A DNA stretch of 34,677 nt from contig CALKCH010000051.1 in the NCBI GenBank assembly GCA_938083225.1, positions 1-34,677 on the forward strand, written 5' to 3'. Source of the DNA: Candidatus Bipolaricaulota bacterium (lineage in GTDB: Bacteria; Bipolaricaulota; Bipolaricaulia; Bipolaricaulales; Bipolaricaulaceae). Made by a program: the position numbers and the translations under genes. Position 1 is the first letter of the stretch; each line of letters begins with the position of its first letter. Positions 9,401 to 17,325 of the stretch are shown here, one piece after another. The notes below the pieces were generated by a model, which searched no databases, had not been told where the DNA came from, and saw nothing but the letters and a program-made list of their open reading frames with translations.

Positions 9401-10372
9401 ATGATCCTCGTCACGGGCGGAGCGGGTTACATTGGGAGCCACACGGTGTTGGAGCTTCTGCGTTCCGGTTACGAAGTGGTTGTGGTGGACGACCTTTCCG
9501 CGGGCCACCGGGAACTCGTTCTCACCGATAATTTCGTGCAAGCAGATATCCGCGATCGTGCCGCCCTAAGCGCAGCCTTTCAGCAGTATCCCATCGAGGC
9601 CGTGCTGCACTTCGCCGCCCTCACCTCTGTGCCGGAATCCGTGGCTGATCCTGGTCGGTACTACGACGTGAACCTCGGGGGAACCTTGGTTCTCCTGGAG
9701 GTCATGCGGGCCTTCGGCGTGACGCGCCTCGTGTTCTCCTCGAGCGCCGCTATCTACGGGGACCCCCAACGCCTCCCCATTCCCGAGGATCATCCGATCC
9801 GGCCCAAAAGTCCGTACGGGAGGAGCAAAGCCGTGTGTGAGGAAATCCTCGCGGACTATGCCCGGGCCTACGGTTTTTCCTACGTGTCCCTTCGCTATTT
9901 CAACGCGGCTGGCTCCGATCCGGAGGGGAAGATCGGGGAATGGCACGAACCCGAGTGTCATCTCATCCCCATTGTCCTTGAGGCCGCGTCGGGCAAACGC
10001 CCCTACGTGGAGATCTTCGGCACCGACTACGAGACTCCCGATGGGACGGGGGTGCGGGACTACATTCACGTGGTGGATCTGGCGCAAGCTCACGTCCTGG
10101 CCCTGGAGCACCTCGCGGCGGGAGGCGAAAGCGGGGCGTACAACCTGGGCATCGGCCGAGGTTATTCTGTGCGTGAGGTGATCGAGGTTTGCCGGAAGGT
10201 GACGGGTCGAAAGATTCCGGTGCGGGAGGGACCGCGTCGGCCGGGTGACCCTGCGATTCTCGTGGCCGATGCCCGCCGGGCTCAGCGGGAACTTCACTGG
10301 CAACCGCGCTACACAAACCTCGAGTCCATGGTGGAAACGGCCTGGGCCTGGATGCGGCGCAGGGAAAGCTAG
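9401..10372 (+). CDS. galE: UDP-glucose 4-epimerase
   Basis: GalE interconverts UDP-glucose and UDP-galactose for surface polysaccharides and galactose use. The sequence shows the NAD-binding VTGGAGYIGSH at the N-terminus, the catalytic FSSSAAIYG, and YGRSK (the YxxxK pair, about residue 140). The substrate-side features RYFNAAGSDPEG, DYIHVVDLAQAH and YNLGIGRGYSV are also present. At 323 residues it is the typical length. GGGAGG lies a few bases before the ATG. The motif set fits GalE better than other short-chain epimerases, though related UDP-sugar epimerases cannot be fully excluded. Confidence 0.9.
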   Translation: MILVTGGAGYIGSHTVLELLRSGYEVVVVDDLSAGHRELVLTDNFVQADIRDRAALSAAFQQYPIEAVLHFAALTSVPESVADPGRYYDVNLGGTLVLLEVMRAFGVTRLVFSSSAAIYGDPQRLPIPEDHPIRPKSPYGRSKAVCEEILADYARAYGFSYVSLRYFNAAGSDPEGKIGEWHEPECHLIPIVLEAASGKRPYVEIFGTDYETPDGTGVRDYIHVVDLAQAHVLALEHLAAGGESGAYNLGIGRGYSVREVIEVCRKVTGRKIPVREGPRRPGDPAILVADARRAQRELHWQPRYTNLESMVETAWAWMRRRES

Positions 10373-10385
10373 GGCTCCCGTTCGA

Positions 10386-10415
10386 TTGGGAAGTACGTCC
10401 AAAATCCACGAAAAT
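10386..10415 (+). promoter_or_regulatory. Possible promoter for the E1-like gene
   Basis: TTGGGA (10386-10391), an 18-base spacer and GAAAAT (10410-10415). The -10 box ends 7 bases before the ATG at 10423, predicting a leaderless or near-leaderless message. No Shine-Dalgarno site is visible. Confidence 0.35.
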
Positions 10416-10422
10416 TCTGGGG

Positions 10423-11421
10423 ATGGAGAGGTTCGTTCGTCAGACCATCCTTCCCCAAATAGGCGGGGAAGGGCAGCGCCGGCTCAGGCAAGCCCGGGTT
10501 TTGGTGGTGGGCTGTGGCGCCCTGGGAACCCACACCGCCGAGGCTTTGCTTCGGGCGGGGCTCGGCCACCTGGTCCTCGTGGATCGAGACGTGGTGGAAG
10601 GGCACAACTTACACCGCGTTTCCTTGTTTACCCCAAAGGATGTGGGCTGGCCCAAGGCGGAGGTAGCGGCGGAAAAGCTTCGAGAGATTGCCCCTGATTC
10701 ACACATCGTTTCCTACGCGGCTCATTTTAGTCCAGAACTAGCCGAAGAGCTTGTGCCCCAGGTGGATCTTGTGGTGGATGGGCTGGACAACTTGGAAACC
10801 CGGTATTTGGTGAACGACGTCTGCGTGAAATACGAAAAGCCCTGGATTTACACGGCTGTCTTGGCCACGTATGGGATGATCATGCCCATCGTTCCCCAGA
10901 AAGGACCGTGCTTGCGCTGTCTTTTTCCCAACCCTCCGGCACCCGGGACTATTCCCACGTGTGCGCAAGCCGGAATTCTCGGCCCACTGCCCCAAGTCCT
11001 CGCGGGTATCCAAGCAGCCACGGCCATCGGCCTTGTCTTGGAGAGTGAGGAAGTTCGGCCCGGCGAGCTTTTTTATCTCGACGTTTGGAGCAGAAAGGCC
11101 CAGACGGTACAGGTTCGGCGGGCTTCGCGTTGCCCCACGTGTGTGGCCCGCGATTTCCAGTTTCTCCGGGAAGCTTCCCGCTCCGCTGTTCTCTGTGGTG
11201 ACGCTGTGCAGATTCTGCCGCGCACCCCCACCAAGCTCGATCTTTCCGCCCTGGCGCAGGCCCTCGCCCCTTTGGGGAAGGCAGAGGTGCGCAACGGACT
11301 GCTGTTTTTGGAAATTGAGGGTGTTTCTTTCACGGTGTTTCCGGACGGGCGAGCTCTGCTCAAAGGGGTTTCCCATCCGGACAGGGCCCAAGCCCTCTAC
11401 GACCAATTCATCGCCCGCTGA
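10423..11421 (+). CDS. E1-like adenylyltransferase (ThiF/MoeB/HesA family)
   Basis: Members adenylate the C-terminal Gly of a ubiquitin-like sulfur carrier (ThiS or MoaD type) for thiamine, molybdopterin or tRNA thiolation. Seen here are the nucleotide loop VVGCGALGTHTAE, DRDVVEGHNLHR and DGLDNLETRYLVND. Two CxxC pairs (CLRC and CPTC) probably bind zinc, and PTCAQAGILGPL is the MoeB/ThiF segment. The last 70 residues, including FTVFPDGRALLKGV, form a small C-terminal domain present in a subset of these proteins. No ubiquitin-like partner gene is adjacent, so the pathway is unsettled. Molybdopterin is plausible because formate dehydrogenase needs it. The stop overlaps the convergent TPR gene by 14 bases. 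Confidence 0.85.
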   Translation: MERFVRQTILPQIGGEGQRRLRQARVLVVGCGALGTHTAEALLRAGLGHLVLVDRDVVEGHNLHRVSLFTPKDVGWPKAEVAAEKLREIAPDSHIVSYAAHFSPELAEELVPQVDLVVDGLDNLETRYLVNDVCVKYEKPWIYTAVLATYGMIMPIVPQKGPCLRCLFPNPPAPGTIPTCAQAGILGPLPQVLAGIQAATAIGLVLESEEVRPGELFYLDVWSRKAQTVQVRRASRCPTCVARDFQFLREASRSAVLCGDAVQILPRTPTKLDLSALAQALAPLGKAEVRNGLLFLEIEGVSFTVFPDGRALLKGVSHPDRAQALYDQFIAR

Positions 11422-11941
11422 GTTTGCCCACCACCCAGGCGAGGAAGAAGAGCAAGGCCACCAAAGCCAGGGGCACGAGCATCATCGGCCAGGCCACATG
11501 CCACAAGGCTTTCTTTTGGTCCGGGGTGAGCTCCACCTTCCGGGGGTGTCGGATCTCCAGCCTCCTCGCCTTTTTCAGCATTTTCACGGACTCCGCGATC
11601 CTTCCCTGTTTGCGGTAGACTACGCCCAGGTTATGGTGGGCAGAAGCATGATGGGGATCTTCCTGGATTGCCCGCTGGTAGGTGTATTCTGCCCGCGCTA
11701 GATCCCCGGCGTCGAAGTAAACGTTGCCCAGCCGAAAATAGATCGTGGCCTTTTCCTCGCCGTAGCGGAGGAGATCGACCAGAAGCTCGATGGCTTCTTG
11801 GTGGCGTTTGTCCCGGCGCAAAGCTTCCGCCCGCTCCAGGCCCTGCCCGACGAGCTTGCGGCGCTCGCTTGGCGTCAGCTCGTTGGGGTCGGGGAGCGGA
11901 GGGACAAAAGGCGTGTCTTCACGGCCTTGATGTCCTGCCAT
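11408..11941 (-). CDS. TPR protein with C-terminal membrane anchor
   Basis: The 177-residue protein has about three tetratricopeptide-like repeats (residues about 30-135), for example ATIYFRLGNVYFDAGDLARA and ASAHHNLGVVYRKQGR. A single hydrophobic segment, WPMMLVPLALVALLFFLAWVV, occupies about 150-170, followed by a short basic tail. TPRs are protein-binding scaffolds. Here they would face the cytoplasm if the protein is tail-anchored, which is inferred. The gene begins inside the end of the uracil-DNA glycosylase gene, with a 67-base overlap in another frame, and no later ATG, GTG or TTG restores a good start. No specific function is assigned. Confidence 0.75.
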   Translation of the reverse strand: MAGHQGREDTPFVPPLPDPNELTPSERRKLVGQGLERAEALRRDKRHQEAIELLVDLLRYGEEKATIYFRLGNVYFDAGDLARAEYTYQRAIQEDPHHASAHHNLGVVYRKQGRIAESVKMLKKARRLEIRHPRKVELTPDQKKALWHVAWPMMLVPLALVALLFFLAWVVGKLSGR

Positions 11942-12477
11942 GTCAAATATTTCGGGCTGCCCTTAGCCCGGCTGGGGTTCCGCAAAAGGTAACTGGGGTG
12001 AAACATGGGGAAAATTTCGATCCCGCCCTTCCAGGGGAAGAAGCGGCCGCGTAGCTCGTTGATCCCGTCCGCGCGTCCCAGAAGCCAATGGGTGGGGGTG
12101 TTTCCGAGGGTCACGATGATCTTGGGCCGGACAAGGGCGATCTGTGCGGACAACCATTCCCAACAGGCGGCCATTTCTTCTCTGGTGGGCACTCGGTTTT
12201 CCGGCGGCCGACACTTCACCACGTTGGTGATGTACACCTCTTCCCGGGAGATCTCAGCGCTCTCCAGGATGGTGGTGAGGAGTTGCCCGGCCGGGCCTAC
12301 GAAGGGCCGGCCCGTCTGGTCTTCCACCTCGCCCGGTGCCTCGCCAATCAGCATGAGATCGGCAGGCACCCGGCCTTCCCCAAACACCAAGTTCGTGCGC
12401 GCCTGCCCCAGTGGACAACGGGTACAGGAACGCACACGCTCATGCAAAGCGTCCAGAGTTGGCTGAAGACGCGGCAA
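11875..12477 (-). CDS. udg: Uracil-DNA glycosylase, family 4 (Fe-S type)
   Basis: Removes uracil produced by cytosine deamination, which matters most in thermophiles. Family-4 features are RSCTRCPLGQARTNLVFGEG (two of the four cluster cysteines), the active-site motif GEAPGEVEDQTGRPFVGPAG, the third and fourth cysteine regions NVVKCRPPENR and MAACWEWL, and the C-terminal MFHPSYLLRNPS. The ORF track starts at 12507, inside the tRNA gene. TTG 12477 follows GGGGGTG with a five-base gap and is preferred, giving 200 residues, the normal size. It lies 18 bases downstream of tRNA-Gly and may be read from the same transcript. Confidence 0.88.
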   Translation of the reverse strand: MPRLQPTLDALHERVRSCTRCPLGQARTNLVFGEGRVPADLMLIGEAPGEVEDQTGRPFVGPAGQLLTTILESAEISREEVYITNVVKCRPPENRVPTREEMAACWEWLSAQIALVRPKIIVTLGNTPTHWLLGRADGINELRGRFFPWKGGIEIFPMFHPSYLLRNPSRAKGSPKYLTWQDIKAVKTRLLSLRSPTPTS

Positions 12478-12495
12478 GCGGTGGCACCCCCAGGT

Positions 12496-12571
<76 letters not shown>

Positions 12572-12583
12572 TTCCGCGGGGGA

Positions 12584-12589
12584 ATTATA
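12584..12589 (-). promoter_or_regulatory. -10 box for tRNA-Gly
   Basis: TATAAT on the minus strand, 12 bases upstream of the mature tRNA 5' end and just after the pgk stop. A matching -35 is not convincing, so the tRNA may also be read through from pgk. Confidence 0.45.
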
Positions 12590-12595
12590 CCCGGT

Positions 12596-13777
12596 TCAGC
12601 CGAGGGTCAGGACTTCCAAGGCGGGCATGGGCTCACCCTGGAGAAAGCTCAAGGTGGCGCCGCCGCCGGTGGACACATACCCGAATTTCTCGGTCAGCCC
12701 CAGTTTCTCCACGGCTTCGCCCGTTTCTCCGCCGCCCACCACGGTGAAGGCTTTGGAGCTGATGAGGGCGCGGGCGATGGCCTCTGTTCCTTTGCCGAAG
12801 GGAGGGACCTCGAACGCCCCCATGGGCCCGGTCCACACCACGGTTCCTGCCCGCTGGATGACCTCGGCAAACCGGCCCACTGTGGCCGGCCCGATATCCA
12901 GGCCCATCCACTCCTCGGGAATGGCTTGTACAGAGATCACCTTGATCTCCGCGTTCTCCCTGAGTTCGGGCGCTACCACCACATCCACGGGAAGATGCAA
13001 TTCCTTCCCCTGGTTTTGGATGTGAGCCATGAGGTCCCTGATGGTGGGGATGAGCTTCTCGTCCACCACAGACCGGCCGACTTCTAATCCTTGGGCGGCA
13101 AGGAAGGTAAAGGCCACCCCGCCTCCGATAAGAAATCCGTCCACGTGGGGAAGGAGGCCGGTCAGGACCCCCAGTTTGTCCTTGGCCTTTTTCCCGCCCA
13201 CCAGCACGTAAAATGGCCGCCGCGGATTGGTCAAAAGCTCCGAGAGAACTTGAACCTCGCGCTCCATGAGAAAACCGGCATAGGCAGGAAGATACTGAGC
13301 CACGCCCACCGTGGAGGCATGGGCCCGATGGGCCGTGGCGAACGCATCGTTCACAAAAACATCGAAGGGTTTGGCCAAAGCCTTGGCGAATTTGGGGTCG
13401 TTCTCCTCTTCTTCTGGGTGAAATCGAACGTTCTCGAGCATGAGGATTTCTCCGTCCTGAAGAGCCTCTACGGCCTTGCGCACCTCAGGCCCAATACAGT
13501 CGGAAAGGCAAAGAACAGGTTTTCCCAATAACTTACCAAGCCTCTCGGCTACGGGTCCCAGGCGAAGTTCTTCCACCACCTTTCCCTCGGGGCGGCCCAA
13601 ATGCGAGCACACCGCCACCCGCGCTCCCCCTGCCAAAAGCCACCGAAGCGTGGGCAGAACGGCACGGATGCGAGAATCATCCGCTACCTTCCCCTGGGAG
13701 AGAGGCACATTCAAATCTGCGCGGAAGAGCACTTTCTTTCCCCGGGGATCTATGTCCCGGATTGTGCGCAATTTCAT
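12596..13777 (-). CDS. pgk: Phosphoglycerate kinase
   Basis: Transfers phosphate between 1,3-bisphosphoglycerate and ADP in glycolysis and gluconeogenesis. Diagnostic segments are VLFRADLNVPL, VCSHLGRPEG, LENVRFHPEEE and VNDAFATAHRAHAST. GGKKAKDKLGVL, VWTGPMGAFEVPPFGKGT and the C-terminal GGGETGEAVEKLGL with STGGGA complete the nucleotide-binding site. The ORF track begins at GTG 13786. ATG 13777 is preferred because GGTGA lies five bases upstream and the protein then starts MKLRTIRDID, giving 393 residues, normal for bacterial PGK. It has its own promoter, divergent from the membrane-anchored protein gene. Confidence 0.95.
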   Translation of the reverse strand: MKLRTIRDIDPRGKKVLFRADLNVPLSQGKVADDSRIRAVLPTLRWLLAGGARVAVCSHLGRPEGKVVEELRLGPVAERLGKLLGKPVLCLSDCIGPEVRKAVEALQDGEILMLENVRFHPEEEENDPKFAKALAKPFDVFVNDAFATAHRAHASTVGVAQYLPAYAGFLMEREVQVLSELLTNPRRPFYVLVGGKKAKDKLGVLTGLLPHVDGFLIGGGVAFTFLAAQGLEVGRSVVDEKLIPTIRDLMAHIQNQGKELHLPVDVVVAPELRENAEIKVISVQAIPEEWMGLDIGPATVGRFAEVIQRAGTVVWTGPMGAFEVPPFGKGTEAIARALISSKAFTVVGGGETGEAVEKLGLTEKFGYVSTGGGATLSFLQGEPMPALEVLTLG

Positions 13778-13795
13778 GGTTATCACCGAAACATA

Positions 13796-13824
13796 ATTTT
13801 AAGCGAACTAAGCCACATAGGCAA
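13796..13824 (-). promoter_or_regulatory. Promoter for pgk
   Basis: On the minus strand there is TTGCCT (13824-13819), a 17-base spacer and TAAAAT (13801-13796). The -10 box ends 18 bases before the ATG. Confidence 0.55.
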
Positions 13825-13841
13825 ACATTCAGACATTGGGG

Positions 13842-13847
13842 TAAGAT
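13842..13847 (+). promoter_or_regulatory. Possible -10 box for the membrane-anchored protein
   Basis: TAAGAT ends five bases before GTG 13853. No good -35 is visible. GGGG at 13838-13841 could instead act as a weak, distant Shine-Dalgarno site. Confidence 0.3.
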
Positions 13848-13852
13848 CAAGT

Positions 13853-14509
13853 GTGAACTGGTGGGTGTTGGTTTTGGTCCTTGGGCTGGTTTTTGGCGTG
13901 GTCGTGCTGGGACCCTACCTTTTTCCCGGAGAGAACCAGCGGGCCATGCAGCGTTTGACGGAGGTAATCCAGGCCTGGGCAGGGATCCGGGACCTCGAGA
14001 CCTACCTGGAGGTGCTCCGGCCGGGCGAGCCTCTCGTGCGCCTGAGGGTGCTGTACCTGGCGGGGCTGGCCGTGCGCTTGGAACTTGAAGAGCCAGAAGA
14101 GTTGCAGGGTGAGGTATATGCCCTGCGCTCCACCCCCGAGGGCTGGCTTTTGGTGCATTTTCGTCCCAACCTCTCCCTCGGCCTAGAGGCCCGCTTTTCT
14201 GAGCAGGAATTAGCCAGGATTCTCCAGGGTTTAGGCACCCCTTCGCCTAATCTGCGGGTACAGTGGCCAGAGGCGAACACACTCCAAATCGAAGGACTTT
14301 CAGGTCCCTTCCCCCGAGCCGAGCTTCAATTCGGCGAAAATTCCCCGGTTCCTGAAAGAATTCTGGCCCTGGATGCGAACGGCAAGGCTTTGGAATTGCG
14401 ACTTTCGGAGACGAAGGTGAACACAGGCTTGGAGCTTCGAGAGCTTTTCCTCCTCGACCCCCTTCCTACTCAGTGGATCCCGATTCCCATTCCTTCAGGC
14501 GGCGCTTGA
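13853..14509 (+). CDS. Membrane-anchored exported protein of unknown function
   Basis: I do not recognise this protein. The ORF track starts at 13601, overlapping pgk. GTG 13853 is preferred because it begins just before a clear N-terminal hydrophobic segment, MNWWVLVLVLGLVFGVVVLG, which is a signal anchor or uncleaved signal peptide without a lipobox Cys. The remaining roughly 195 residues alternate short beta-like stretches (VRLRVLYLAGLAVRLELEEP, ALELRLSETKVNTGLELREL) and end in a Pro/Ile-rich tail. The strand pattern is vaguely like LolA/RseB-type lipoprotein-binding folds, which is a weak inference. Its 3' end overlaps the convergent bifunctional-nuclease gene by 44 bases. Confidence 0.65.
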   Translation: MNWWVLVLVLGLVFGVVVLGPYLFPGENQRAMQRLTEVIQAWAGIRDLETYLEVLRPGEPLVRLRVLYLAGLAVRLELEEPEELQGEVYALRSTPEGWLLVHFRPNLSLGLEARFSEQELARILQGLGTPSPNLRVQWPEANTLQIEGLSGPFPRAELQFGENSPVPERILALDANGKALELRLSETKVNTGLELRELFLLDPLPTQWIPIPIPSGGA

Positions 14510-14969
14510 TCTCGGAGAACGAAAGCTCCTTTTCCACGAACGTCTCAAACTGCTCTTCTTCAGCGAACGGGGACTCAATGGCGGCTTGCTCGAACACCTC
14601 GTCCGCAATGAAGATCGGGGCCTGCATGCGTAACGCTAGGGCGATAGCATCGGACGGCCGGGAGTCCAGCTCTTTCATCTCACCCTGGGCGTCACGCAGG
14701 ACGAGCTTGGCGTAAAACACGGTGTCCTTGATCTGGGTGATCACTACCTGAACTAGACGCGCACCCAGCACGGTGAGGAGCTCTTTCATGAGGTCATGGG
14801 GAAGGGGGCGGGGGAAGCGCTGGCCCTGTAGCTCGAGGGCGATGGAAATAGCCTCCGGCTCGGCAATCCAGATGGGCAAAGCTTTCGTGGAGTTACGGTC
14901 CTTGAGGAGGATCACCGGACTTTTCGTGGTCGGGTCGACAAGCAGCGCACGAACCTCCGCCTCCCGCAT
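14466..14969 (-). CDS. Bifunctional nuclease family protein (DUF151)
   Basis: Members of this family have been reported to have DNase and RNase activity, with best evidence from a few archaeal, bacterial and plant proteins. The role in this organism is unknown. Family features are SPVILLKDRNSTKALPIWIAEPEAISIALELQG, RPLPHDLMKELLTVLGA and LDSRPSDAIALALRMQAPIFIADEV, the last being the conserved core. The C-terminal FETFVEKELSFSEIKRRLKEW looks like a short UVR-type helix. ATG 14969 is chosen over the track's 14993 because AAGGAGG lies five bases upstream. This gives 167 residues, the usual length. Confidence 0.85.
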   Translation of the reverse strand: MREAEVRALLVDPTTKSPVILLKDRNSTKALPIWIAEPEAISIALELQGQRFPRPLPHDLMKELLTVLGARLVQVVITQIKDTVFYAKLVLRDAQGEMKELDSRPSDAIALALRMQAPIFIADEVFEQAAIESPFAEEEQFETFVEKELSFSEIKRRLKEWESGSTE

Positions 14970-14991
14970 GTTTGCCTCCTTACGCCACCCC

Positions 14992-14997
14992 ATTATA
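14992..14997 (-). promoter_or_regulatory. -10 box for the bifunctional-nuclease gene
   Basis: TATAAT on the minus strand, 22 bases before the ATG. TTCACC lies 15 bases upstream, a short spacer. It diverges from the glmS promoter. Confidence 0.45.
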
Positions 14998-15041
14998 CGG
15001 CCATGAGGGCAGGGTGAACATGGTGTGCATTACGCTTGGGC

Positions 15042-15047
15042 TATAAT
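15042..15047 (+). promoter_or_regulatory. -10 box for glmS, predicting a leaderless mRNA
   Basis: A perfect TATAAT ends eight bases before the glmS ATG. No Shine-Dalgarno site fits in the gap. The -35 region is weak. There is no space for a glmS ribozyme. Confidence 0.55.
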
Positions 15048-15055
15048 GCTTGGCC

Positions 15056-16867
15056 ATGTGTGGGATTGTAGGCTACGTGGGCCCACGTCGGGCTGAAGAT
15101 GTGTTGCTCTCCGGCCTTTCCCGGCTGGAGTACCGCGGGTATGACTCTGCCGGCGTGGCCGTGTTAACCCCCCAAGGCCTGGTGCTTCTGCGCCGGGTGG
15201 GAAAACTGGAGAATCTTTGCCAGGCTGTACTGGAAAGCGGGGTCTCCGCCCACCTGGGCATTGGTCACACCCGCTGGGCCACCCATGGGCTGCCCTCCGA
15301 GGAAAACACCCATCCCCATGTGGACTGCACGGGGAAAATCGCCCTTGTCCACAACGGAATCATCGAAAACCACCGGGAGCTCCGCCAAAATCTCCTGGCT
15401 CGTGGGCATCCGTTTCGCTCCCAAACGGACACAGAGACACTCGTGCACCTTCTGGAAGAACATTACGAGGGCGATCTGGTGGAAGCGCTGCGGCGGGCAT
15501 TGGCCCGGGTTCGGGGAGCCTACGCTGTGGCTGCGATCCACGCCGAGCATCCCCAGGAGATCGTGTTAGCCCGGGAAGGGAGTCCCCTCGTGGTGGGAAT
15601 CCTGCCCGGGGAAGGATTCCTGGCCTCCGATGTCCCTGCCCTTCTTCCCTACACCCGGACCTTCCATTTCCTGGAGGACGGGGACGTAGCCCGCCTGAGC
15701 CCGGGACACTTGGAAGTCTGGGACCGACAGGGAAGACGCAAAGGACCGCGGTTCCAGGAAGTTCCGTGGGACCCCCTTTCTGCGGAAAAGCTGGGATACC
15801 GACATTTCATGGAGAAGGAGATTCACGAACAGCCTCGGGCCGTGGCGGATACTCTGAGGAGTGAGCTTTCCACCCCCTGGGAAGAGGGGTTGGGCCAAGT
15901 GGACCTGGCGGAAGCGGAGCACGTTTACCTTCTGGCCTGTGGAACTTCTTACCATGCGGCTTTGGTGGCCGAGTATCTGTGGGAACCCCTTTTGGGTCTT
16001 CCTGTGGCGGCAGAGATTGCCTCCGAGTTTCGCTACAAACGGCCGGCGGTGAGCAAAAAGACGCTGGTGGTGGCGGTCTCCCAATCCGGGGAGACGGTCG
16101 ACACCCTCATGGCCGTACGGGCAGTTAAAGCCCAAGGAGCCCAGGTGATCGCGGTGGTGAATGTGGTGGGCTCGGCTATTGCTCGGGAATCCCACGCGGT
16201 TTTGTACACACGAGCGGGCCTGGAGATCGGAGTTGCTGCAACCAAGACTTTTTCCGCCCAAATCATGGCCCTGTTCCTATTGGGCTTGTGGTTGGCCCGC
16301 GCCCGCGGCCTTCTTGGGGAAGAAGAACTGGAGAAGTTCAAGGACGAGCTGAGCCAAGCTCCTCGCCTCGTGGAAACCGCACTCAAGCTTGGGCCGGAGA
16401 TCGACAATTTGGCCCAAAAACTCTATACGTTCCCGAACTTTCTCTACCTTGGCCGGGGGATCCTTTACCCCCTGGCCCTGGAGGGTGCTCTCAAGCTCAA
16501 GGAGATCTCCTACATCCACGCCGAGGGCTACGCAGCGGGGGAGATGAAGCACGGCCCCATCGCTCTCGTCCACGAGGGGATGCCTGTGGTGGTGCTCTAT
16601 TCCCGCGAGGAGCTCCCGGACAAAGTTCTCGCCAACATCCAGGAGGTTAAAGCCCGGCGAGGAATCGTTGTGGCCTTCGCTGACGATGTTCCCGCGGAGC
16701 TTCAGGAGGCGGCAGACCACCTGGTCCTTGTTCCACCCGCCTCACGCCTGCTCCTGCCTTTTACGTTTACCCCCGCGTTACAGCTTTTAGCCTACCATAT
16801 CGCCAGGTTGCGGGGTACAGATGTAGACCAGCCCAGAAATTTGGCGAAAACCGTGACGGTGGAGTGA
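15056..16867 (+). CDS. glmS: Glutamine--fructose-6-phosphate aminotransferase (isomerizing)
   Basis: Makes glucosamine-6-phosphate from fructose-6-phosphate and glutamine, the first step toward UDP-GlcNAc. The ORF track starts at TTG 15050. ATG 15056 is correct because it gives MCGIVGYVG with the N-terminal nucleophile Cys2. The glutaminase domain (about 1-220) shows YRGYDSAG, GHTRWATHG and HNGIIEN. Two SIS sugar-isomerase domains follow, with LACGTSYHAALVAEYL, SQSGETVDTL, GRGILYPLALEGALKLKEISY and EMKHGP. The conserved C-terminus DQPRNLAKTVTVE is intact. At 603 residues it is normal. Its stop overlaps the smpB start. Confidence 0.96.
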   Translation: MCGIVGYVGPRRAEDVLLSGLSRLEYRGYDSAGVAVLTPQGLVLLRRVGKLENLCQAVLESGVSAHLGIGHTRWATHGLPSEENTHPHVDCTGKIALVHNGIIENHRELRQNLLARGHPFRSQTDTETLVHLLEEHYEGDLVEALRRALARVRGAYAVAAIHAEHPQEIVLAREGSPLVVGILPGEGFLASDVPALLPYTRTFHFLEDGDVARLSPGHLEVWDRQGRRKGPRFQEVPWDPLSAEKLGYRHFMEKEIHEQPRAVADTLRSELSTPWEEGLGQVDLAEAEHVYLLACGTSYHAALVAEYLWEPLLGLPVAAEIASEFRYKRPAVSKKTLVVAVSQSGETVDTLMAVRAVKAQGAQVIAVVNVVGSAIARESHAVLYTRAGLEIGVAATKTFSAQIMALFLLGLWLARARGLLGEEELEKFKDELSQAPRLVETALKLGPEIDNLAQKLYTFPNFLYLGRGILYPLALEGALKLKEISYIHAEGYAAGEMKHGPIALVHEGMPVVVLYSREELPDKVLANIQEVKARRGIVVAFADDVPAELQEAADHLVLVPPASRLLLPFTFTPALQLLAYHIARLRGTDVDQPRNLAKTVTVE

Positions 16868-17325
16868 TGGGGGAGCGCAGGGTAGTAGCGCGAAATCGCC
16901 GGGCCAAGCGGGATTACGAGATCGAGGAAACGTACGAGGCCGGAATCGTTCTGAAGGGCTCAGAGGTGAAATCCATCCGGGCTGGCCGGGTCTCCCTGGA
17001 CCAGGCTTATGCCAAAGTGGAGGGGGGCGAAGTCTGGCTCTACGGCATGCACATCGCTCCCTATGAGCAGAGCGGCCCGTATGGGCACGATCCGGAACGT
17101 CCCAAGAAGCTACTCCTCAAAGAACGGGAGATCGCCCGACTCCTTGGCAAGGTTGGTCGGGCCGGCTATACCCTGGTGCCTCTCTCCCTGTACTTCAACG
17201 AGCGGGGCTATGCAAAAGTTGAACTGGCTGTGGCCAAGGGGCTTTCTAAGGCCGACAAGCGCCGGAAACTCATGGAGGAAGAGGAGGAACGCCGGGCTCG
17301 AGAAGCCATGAAACGTTATTTCTGA
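16867..17325 (+). CDS. smpB: SsrA-binding protein (trans-translation)
   Basis: SmpB carries tmRNA to stalled ribosomes. Seen in the sequence: ARNRRAKRDYEIEETYEAGIVLKGSEVKSIR, the classic start of the beta-barrel core, then HIAPYEQ and the RAGYTLVPLSLYFNERGYAKVELAVAKG core. A basic/acidic helical tail, KADKRRKLMEEEEERRAREAMKRYF, inserts into the decoding centre. It has 152 residues. ATG 16867 overlaps the glmS stop (TGATG), so it is coupled to glmS. No ssrA gene was found in the window. The 3' end overlaps prfA by ten bases on the opposite strand. Confidence 0.95.
   Translation: MGERRVVARNRRAKRDYEIEETYEAGIVLKGSEVKSIRAGRVSLDQAYAKVEGGEVWLYGMHIAPYEQSGPYGHDPERPKKLLLKEREIARLLGKVGRAGYTLVPLSLYFNERGYAKVELAVAKGLSKADKRRKLMEEEEERRAREAMKRYF

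Noticed and set aside
14996-15056. glmS ribozyme/riboswitch upstream of glmS
   Set aside because: Only about 60 bases separate the divergent -10 boxes and the start codon, and TATAAT lies eight bases from the ATG, leaving no room for the structured RNA.
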